Shown: positions 58,216 through 64,000 of the stretch, one piece after another
How the letters are laid out: each line of letters begins with the position of its first letter
Numbering within the stretch: the stretch's first letter is position 1
Assembly (NCBI GenBank): GCA_947683425.1
Contig: CANTUQ010000076.1
Span: 4,526,001-4,590,000, forward strand
Origin: Excoecaria cochinchinensis
Lineage: Eukaryota; Streptophyta; Magnoliopsida; Malpighiales; Euphorbiaceae
Reading direction: 5' to 3'
Length of the DNA stretch: 64,000 bases
Program-made: the position numbers and the translations under genes
The notes under the pieces: model-generated
Told to the model about the DNA's origin: nothing
Databases searched by the model: none
Seen by the model: only the letters and a program-made list of their open reading frames with translations

Positions 58216-58301
58216 AAATCCACACAATTAAATAAGGACGTCCGCATTAGGTCAACATAGCTTTACACATCCTAACTACCTAATACCCAGAAAATACTAA
58301 A

Positions 58302-58318
58302 CCTAGGCTCTGATACCA
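58302..58318 (-). other. Primer binding site, initiator tRNA-Met type
   Basis: On the minus strand TGGTATCAGAGCCTAGG, five bases inside the LTR end. Confidence 0.87.
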
Positions 58319-58744
58319 CAACTTGTAACACCCAAAACCACCCACTCACTTAGCTCAGCTAAAGTGGACGGAAATGGTTGTCACAATGTATCAAACACAT
58401 ACATTGCTAAATTTAAGTCACAAAATTACTCAAGCCAAAACCTATGTAATTAAATTTCTTTCTTACATTAATCTCATGCAGCGGATAACTTAGATTACCT
58501 CATGCTTACTAACATGCTAGCAATCATACATGTTTTATAAGCTTAATATTGCATTACTTATCATTACAACTTTACACATTCTTTGATTGCCAAACGGTAC
58601 ATATTTAGCATATACAAAAATACATTGTCTACAATCCAAAAATAAAACCTACACTATAGGCAATCCTAATGTTGACCGTTGGCAATGCAGATCTATCCTC
58701 AAAATTCACTCCACGACCGAACCTGCACGGATTAGAAACCTGTG

Positions 58745-58762
58745 CTAAGCAATAATGCTTAG
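58745..58762 (-). other. HP1 hairpin, A-T closing pair variant
   Basis: CTAAGCA-ATAA-TGCTTAG, a perfect 7-bp stem in which both partners of the closing pair differ from the G-C form. Confidence 0.75.
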
Positions 58763-59068
58763 TGGGGAAAAACAATATATACACATACATATGGCATACA
58801 ATGAAATTATTATTCATTTTAAAGTATGACATGGTACAAGCATAATAACAATCAATTCAGGTCAACAGAATCTAGGTATCATATATGTACATATTCTGTG
58901 TTCATATAAATAGATAATTACAGCTCATACAGAATCTTCATCGCATTAGTGTACACATTCTCATTGAATTCACAATTAACTTAATCATAAATCACATTGT
59001 TCACTCAGTACTCTTATTAGTTTAGCCTTGCCTGTAATTCAAAGATGCGGATAACGGGTATCGCATTG

Positions 59069-59253
59069 GTACCCCTAAGGGTACAATAATCACTTTAATA
59101 TCCGAGGATACCTCACATTCGCGTTGGTACCCTAAGGTACAAACATCAACATAATTTCGCATTGGGGAATCCAGTAAGGATTCAAATCGAATTGTGATTC
59201 TAGAGGAATCGGATGCATTGGGCTGCAGCACTTGACCCTATAGGCTTTCCTAT
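59069..59253 (-). other. Small stem-loop ladder
   Basis: GTACCC-CTAA-GGGTAC (59069-59084), TATC-CGAG-GATA (59099-59110), GTACC-CTAA-GGTAC (59127-59140), GAATCC-AGTAA-GGATTC (59167-59183), GATTC-TAGAG-GAATC (59196-59210) and ATAGG-CTTT-CCTAT (59240-59253). Confidence 0.72.
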
Positions 59254-59487
59254 CTATCCATTACTTGACTCGCAGGCTAAACATTATTAAGTTCAGTTAT
59301 TCAAATAGTTAACGCTCATAAGTATCATTACCATCAATAATCAATGCACTCTTTATTCACATTCATAACTTAAATTGCAGCATTCACATACTTAATATGT
59401 AGTACATATTCTCATTCACATGCCTATTTGCCCATACCTAAATAAATAATCAAATTGGATTAATAAAAAAAAGAATGCAAGAGTGCC

Positions 59488-59642
59488 TTGAGCTGTCGCG
59501 CTCGTCATAGAATGGGATGATAGTTTCTATTGCGCTCGCGATAGAACCTACACCTCGACTCTGTCACACTGGCATGCAATTGCATGCTTGCGACAGACAA
59601 GCCAACCAGCGAGATTAGCATTCTATTGCGCTCGCGACAGAA
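59488..59642. repeat. TCGCGA-type palindrome cluster in LTR K
   Basis: ctgtcgcgctcgtcatag, ctattgcgctcgcgatag and ctattgcgctcgcgacag recur three to four times, with decay of some CG sites. Confidence 0.7.
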
Positions 59643-60886
59643 TACAAAACTGCTAACACTCTTTTGAAACTCAACTCTTCTCTCTTCACTTTTGGCACAT
59701 GCAATCACATTATACTATCGAGTCACCATCTCATCCTTGAGGCACACAATTATACATTTTACTAATAGTTTAAAACACATTTCCTCATATATTGTTATTT
59801 ATTATAACTCAGTTTACAACCACATTTATTCCAATTATGGATCAACCTAAAGTTCTGTTTTACTAGCCTAATTAACTAGCTAGTTAAGCCCTTAATTACC
59901 TCTAAATGCAATTTCTCAACTCAATGGCATTCATTCACATGGACCTGTTATCAATCTCAATTTCATTTAAGCAATTCCCATACATTACCAATCTCATAAT
60001 TTGGTTCAAAACAAGATACACACTCAAAGTTTATACAGCTTAATCAATTCATCCATTCTCATCACTCACAGTGTCAATATTCTAATTAGCTCATGCTTAT
60101 TTTAAATACACATTGCAATATTCAATTGGATACAAAACATGCCATAACACACACACAAAATCAATTTCCCAAACCTTATCGCCTAAGCTCCTAATGCTCC
60201 TCTTGGTCACTTTGCACTTGTTTCTCCAATCTTAGTTTTCCCTTTGTCCTTCTTTGGTTCCTCACCTACAATTACAGTCCAATTTCCAGAATTGGAACAC
60301 AATGTTATTATGCACTCAATTGATCCAATTTTAAATCAAGAAGGAGTAGAAGTAGGAAACCATAATAAGTCACTTACCTTACAATCCAATAACTTAATTT
60401 ATCAAACAAGCACTTGATTGATTAACAAATTTTTATAGCATCAAAATGAAAATCTGAAGAGGAATACATGTTGGAGAATAGATTAAAGAAGCAGAATTTG
60501 AGAGAGGGAAGAGTGGCTGGAATTACATGCAACTTAATGGACTTTCTCTCTCCACCATGGGTTATATTGCATGCATAAAGGTGAGGTGGCAGCTCCACCA
60601 AGAGACACCCAGAATTCCACTACTTTCCAACCTTAATCTTGATTAATCAATTCTACTTTTGCTAAACTTCATTAGTCACTAATTAATCTTATTTAATACT
60701 TAACATGCACACTAACCAATAAGTCACTTCAAACTATTCTATTTCTTCAATTAAGTCCTCAATCACTTACACTTAAGTCCTTATTCATTTACACTTTAAT
60801 TCTAAAATTTTAACACACCACAATTTAACATGCCTCTAATCTCAATTAATCCATTTTACCACTAGGGTACATTTCAGGCCATTACA

Positions 60887-60903
60887 ACTCTCCTCTCTTG
60901 GAA
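60887..60903 (-). other. Polypurine tract of element K
   Basis: On the minus strand CCAAGAGAGGAGAGT immediately precedes the LTR start TGTAATGG. Confidence 0.8.
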
Positions 60904-62250
60904 AGAATTTCATTCGCGAAATTCATAGCTGAAGCAAATAAATGAGGATGTTGCTCCCGCATAGCCACTTCAGGCTCCCAAGTAGCCTCTTCCACTCTGT
61001 GATGCTGCCATAGCACTTTTACAAGTGGAATCTATTTACTGCAAAGCCATCTCACCTCTCTTGCTGAAATGGCTATCGGCTTTTCATCGTAGGAGAAATT
61101 TGACTGAACCTCAACTTCTTGCATAGGTATAACATGAGACTCATTTGTGCGATACCTCCTCAACATCGACACATGGAAGACATCGTGGAGTTTGACTACA
61201 GCCGGAGGCAGCACTAACCGGTAAGCCACTAAACCCACTCTGTCCAACACTTCATATGGTCCAATAAACCTCGTGCTCAAACTTCCCTTTCTTCCCAAAT
61301 CTCAATACCTTCCTCCAAGGAGATACCTTTAAAAACACTTTATCACCCACGTTAAATTCAATATCCCTCCTTTTTTAATCCGCATATGACTTTTGCCTAT
61401 CACTAGCTGCTTTCAATCGTTGTTGTATGATCTTCGCTTTTTCTTCTATATCTCTTACCAAATCTGGTCCAATAATCCTATGCTCTCCCAACTCTGTCCA
61501 TCAAACCGGTGTTCGACACTTTCTACCATATAACACTTCATATGGCGCCATGCCAACACTCACTTGATAACTGTTGTCATAAGCAAATTCCATTAGTGGA
61601 ATGTACTTATTCCAACTCTTGGAAAAGTCCAGAACACATGCTCTTATCAAATCTTCCAATACCTGGATAACCCTTTCCGACTGTCCATCCATTTGCGCAT
61701 AAAATGCAGTACTGAAGTTCTACTTGGTACCCATTGCAGCTTGTAGACTCTTCCAAAACTTAGATGTGAACCTTGGGTCCTTATCCGAAATAATAGACAA
61801 AGGCACTAAATGCAACCTGACAATTTCTTTCACATACAATTCAACCAATCGGTCCATAGAGTAATCCATTCGAACAGGTATAAAGTGAGCTGATTTTGAA
61901 AATCTATCAACAATTATCCACACTGCATCTTGTTGCTTCGAAGTCAAGGGCAATCCAGAAACAAAGTCTATGGTAATGTTATCCCATTTCCATTATGGGA
62001 TGGAAAAAGGATTCAGCAAACCATGTGAAACCTGATGCTCCGCTTTTGCTGTTGGCAAGTCAGACACTTGGACATATATTCTACCATATCCCTTTTCATA
62101 CCAGGCCATCAGTATAATTGCCTCAAGTCCTGATACATTTTGTTTTCACCTGGATGCATAGTAAAGATAGTGTTGTGCGCCTCATACATCAATCTTTTCC
62201 TCAATCCGCTATCATTTGCAACACATATCCGATTCTTTTAAAGCAATACA
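60904..62250 (-). pseudogene. pol: Integrase with chromodomain (chromovirus, Tekay-like)
   Basis: Minus strand in order: zinc-binding part EAHNTIFTMHPGENKMYQDL, GMKRDMVEYMSKCLTCQQQK; DDE core with VWIIVDRFSKSAHFIP (first Asp), LSIISDKDPRFTSKFW (second Asp) and DGQSERVIQVLEDLIRAC (Glu); FAYDNSYQVSVGMAPYEVLY; the GPY motif FIGPYEVLDRVGLVAYRLVL; LHDVFHVSMLRRY; and after a TAG just upstream of 61032 the chromodomain IPLVKVLWQHHRVEEATWEP, MREQHPHLF. Stops include 61720. Integrase inserts the cDNA and the chromodomain directs it to methylated histone H3. The chromodomain places the element among chromoviruses; the long LTRs suggest Tekay/Del. Confidence 0.92.
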
Positions 62251-62345
62251 CCTTCCTTATCCACTGAATATTCAGTTTTGTCACCATCTCTAACTGTTCG
62301 CTGAATCTATTGCAACTTGCCATCATTTCTTTATACAGCTATCAA

Positions 62346-62584
62346 TTAATCCCTCAGTACCGGTCTTGCTTTTAATTGAGCTAACAATGCCCCATCTGCA
62401 GTAAATCTCCATTTTACTTGACTTAGCAATAAAGCCAAAAAAGATTTTTGACTCAACGTATCAGCCACCACATTGGCTTTGCCAGGATAATAATCCACTA
62501 CACAGTCATAATCCTTAAATAACTCAAGCCATGTGCATTGTCTCAAATTCAATTCCTTTTGGCTCAATAAGTATTTGAGACTCT
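62346..62584 (-). pseudogene. pol: RNase H C-terminal part of element K
   Basis: Minus strand: LKYLLSQKELNLRQCTWLEL, KDYDCVVDYYPGKANVVADT and LSQKSFLALLL, matching the end of plant gypsy RNase H before the integrase linker (KWRFTADGALLAQL). It is cut at 62584 by LTR L. About 350 bp that should join it to the RT end at 55616 is absent from the window. Confidence 0.88.
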
Positions 62585-64000
62585 TGTTCTAACACCCCGA
62601 AACCACCCTAGTAGAGTGAGCCTTGTGTGCGTGTAAATATGCATGGTTTATTTTTAGCATGTGTTTATTTTTGGTTAAATTAATTAGTTATTATGCTCTA
62701 GTTGGGTTGTGTTTTAGTGTGAGTGAGTGTATTAGAGTAGTGTGTGTGTTGTGGGCTATAGTTAGGTGTGAGTGAGTGTATAGGAGTAGTGTATGATTAA
62801 GAGATTAGTCTTGAGTGTAGCTTGAAGGATGGGAGTTAGGTGCAGTTAGTATGTGGCCCAATGGGGAGTTGCCATGTGGCATAGGAGAGAGAAGAAAAGG
62901 GACAGCTGTTCTTCCCCTTGTTCTTATCCCGTTTTCTTCTTCTTTCCCTTCTCTTCCTATTACTTCTTCATTTTCTTCTTCTTTCTCATTATTTCTTTCT
63001 ATAATTCTTCTTTTGTTGGAATCGGGTGAGCTATGGTGAGTTGGTGTAATTGGAGTTAGTTGGTAAGTTGTAATTTAGTGTCCTTCCTACTTCTTTTCTT
63101 TGAGCGAGTTTTATACCTAAGTGTATGTTTGAGGTTGAATTCTGGTTTTGCTGGGTTTTGTGGTTCAGAGATTCCACCTAAGGAGACGAAAGGCAAAGAT
63201 ATCGCGAGTGGTAGTGGAGCTCGAGATTGAGATGCCATATTTTGAGGTTTGGGAACGTCTGTGTATTTTGTGCATTTTGTGTATTTTGATAATTTTTGTA
63301 TTATGATTGGAATTGATGATATAGATTGTGTGTTTTGGCTTCTATGAGTTATGGGTATTGTTTAATCTGAGTTGAGAAGCATGGGTTGTGAAGGATGGAG
63401 TTAAAATGTGGAAATTTCGCATGTTTTCTTAAAAATTGCTGGTTTGAGAACTTTTGGATTTTGATTTTGTGATTTGCTTTAATTGATAATAATAATGAGT
63501 TCAAAGGGCATGTTTATGTTGTGTATAATGGTTTGAATAAAGGATTTTACTTAGAACTGAGTTTTGGAACCAAATGAGTGAGTGGGTGAAAGTGGAGAAG
63601 GAATTTCTGCAGATTTTGGCATTGGGAGTGGAAATACCGACTTTGTCGCGAGCGCGACAATGTCGTGACAGAGCTCGGTGATCTCTGTCCCATCGCGAAT
63701 GTCGAGCTGCAAGCGGCCGGGTGTGCGCAGCATTTGGCCAAGCCTCTGTCGCGAGTGCGCGCCTGGGCGCGAGGCCGCGACAGCTCTTGCGGGTACTCAC
63801 TGTCATGGGCGCGATAGTGAGATCTATTTTTATCTCCACGCGAGCGCGAGGCTCTCCTCGAGCACGATAGGAGGCCAACTTCGCCTCTGTCGCGAGCGCG
63901 ACACCCTCTAGCTTTTCTTTTTCACTTCTCTTTTATGATTACAATACTTAACTTTCCAATTTGCATTACTTCTAGAATTATGTATAGTCTATATATATAT
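62585..64000 (+). repeat. LTR L (Tekay-like, plus), first 1.4 kb, runs off the window
   Basis: It starts TGTTCTAACACCCCGAAACC (three bases inserted in the usual TGTAACACC), parallel to LTR J. A CT-rich leader lies at 62920-63015, GTAAGT at 63063-63068, AGGTTTGGGAA near 63245 and CG-rich palindromes at 63640-63905. The short frames over the palindromes have no protein similarity. Confidence 0.75.
63640..63905. repeat. CG-rich palindrome array in LTR L
   Basis: tgtcgcgagcgcgacaatgt, tctgtcgcgagtgcgcgc, tactcactgtcatgggcgcg and TGTCGCG-AG-CGCGACA (63888-63903). It lies about 1.05-1.3 kb into the LTR, on the far side of the donor-like site, as in the other copies. Confidence 0.78.

Larger units (their letters stand above)
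58324..60886 (-). repeat. LTR K, shared by the 3' and 5' halves of a chromovirus
   Basis: It starts TGTAACACCCAAAACCACCC and ends CAGGCCATTACA. The left side has PBS and gag, as for a 5' LTR; the right side has PPT and chromodomain, as for a 3' LTR. Inside, on the minus strand: TGCATGCAATATAACC TATA-like box (60561-60574), AAGGTAAGT (60372-60380), AAGGTTTGGGAAATTG (about 60162-60177), TCGCGA palindromes (59488-59642), the ladder (59069-59253) and HP1 (58745-58762). Confidence 0.88.

Noticed and set aside
63501..63911. Frames on both strands over the GC-rich part of LTR L
   Set aside because: Openness is explained by the CG-rich palindrome array, which has few stop codons; no similarity to proteins.
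51408..64000. LTR J and LTR L as the two LTRs of one plus-strand element
   Set aside because: Their sequences belong to different families after the first 15 bases and the DNA between them is a minus-strand element.

Overview
The window is an AT-rich block of plant nuclear DNA made almost entirely of nested, mostly dead Ty3/gypsy LTR retrotransposons. No convincing host gene, tRNA or rRNA was seen. The plant origin rests on chromovirus (Tekay/Del-like) elements with a C-terminal chromodomain and an initiator tRNA-Met primer site, Tat/Ogre-like elements with a tRNA-Arg primer site, and a probable Athila-like LTR. The setting resembles pericentromeric or gene-poor heterochromatin of an angiosperm, probably a eudicot; the species cannot be named from the sequence.

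Layout: 1-3060 is a minus-strand Tekay-like element (gag start, PBS, 5' LTR). 3061-7020 is a plus-strand relative (LTR, PBS, gag, protease). 7030-16062 is an old Tat LTR split by a complete non-autonomous Tat element (8023-14850, TSD GGCGA). 16063-16701 is unassigned. 16702-23488 is a minus LTR (A) split by a solo LTR (B, 16867-21218, TSD CTGTC). 23489-26236 is another LTR (C). 26237-29992 is a probable Athila-like LTR split by a truncated Tekay-like LTR (D). 29993-30778 is an RNase H/integrase fragment. 30779-39779 is a coding-free element (F) that carries a solo LTR (G, 33696-36207, TSD TTTTT). 39780-40087 is an unrecognised coding remnant. 40088-51407 is a Tat element (LTR, PBS, gag) split by a gag-only Tekay-like element (I, 44506-50730, TSD CTGGG/CTTGG). 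51408-55615 is a lone plus LTR (J). 55616-62584 is a minus-strand chromovirus (K) in the order RNase H, integrase, chromodomain, LTR, PBS, gag, protease, RT. 62585-64000 is the start of a further plus LTR (L).

The most interesting signal is a shared architecture inside the Tekay-like LTRs, which are 2.3-4.4 kb long. In the copies where a TATA box can be seen, the U3 is short. The rest, which would be transcribed, holds in order: a splice-donor-like GTAAGT, one or more family-specific arrays of CG-rich perfect or near-perfect palindromes, a ladder of short stem-loops whose stem sequences differ but whose geometry is kept, a CATG-centred palindrome, and a hairpin (HP1) about 350-425 bp before the LTR end. 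HP1 and the CATG palindrome show compensatory base-pair changes between copies, which is the expected mark of selected RNA structure. Tat and Athila-like LTRs carry their own CG-rich palindromic islands. I know of no description of this combined module, but I could not search.

Genome dynamics visible here include solo-LTR formation, gag-only and coding-free derivatives, premature stops of the type left by cytosine deamination, a probable circularly permuted one-LTR insertion (K), and a templated filler insertion in its RT copied from the neighbouring LTR.
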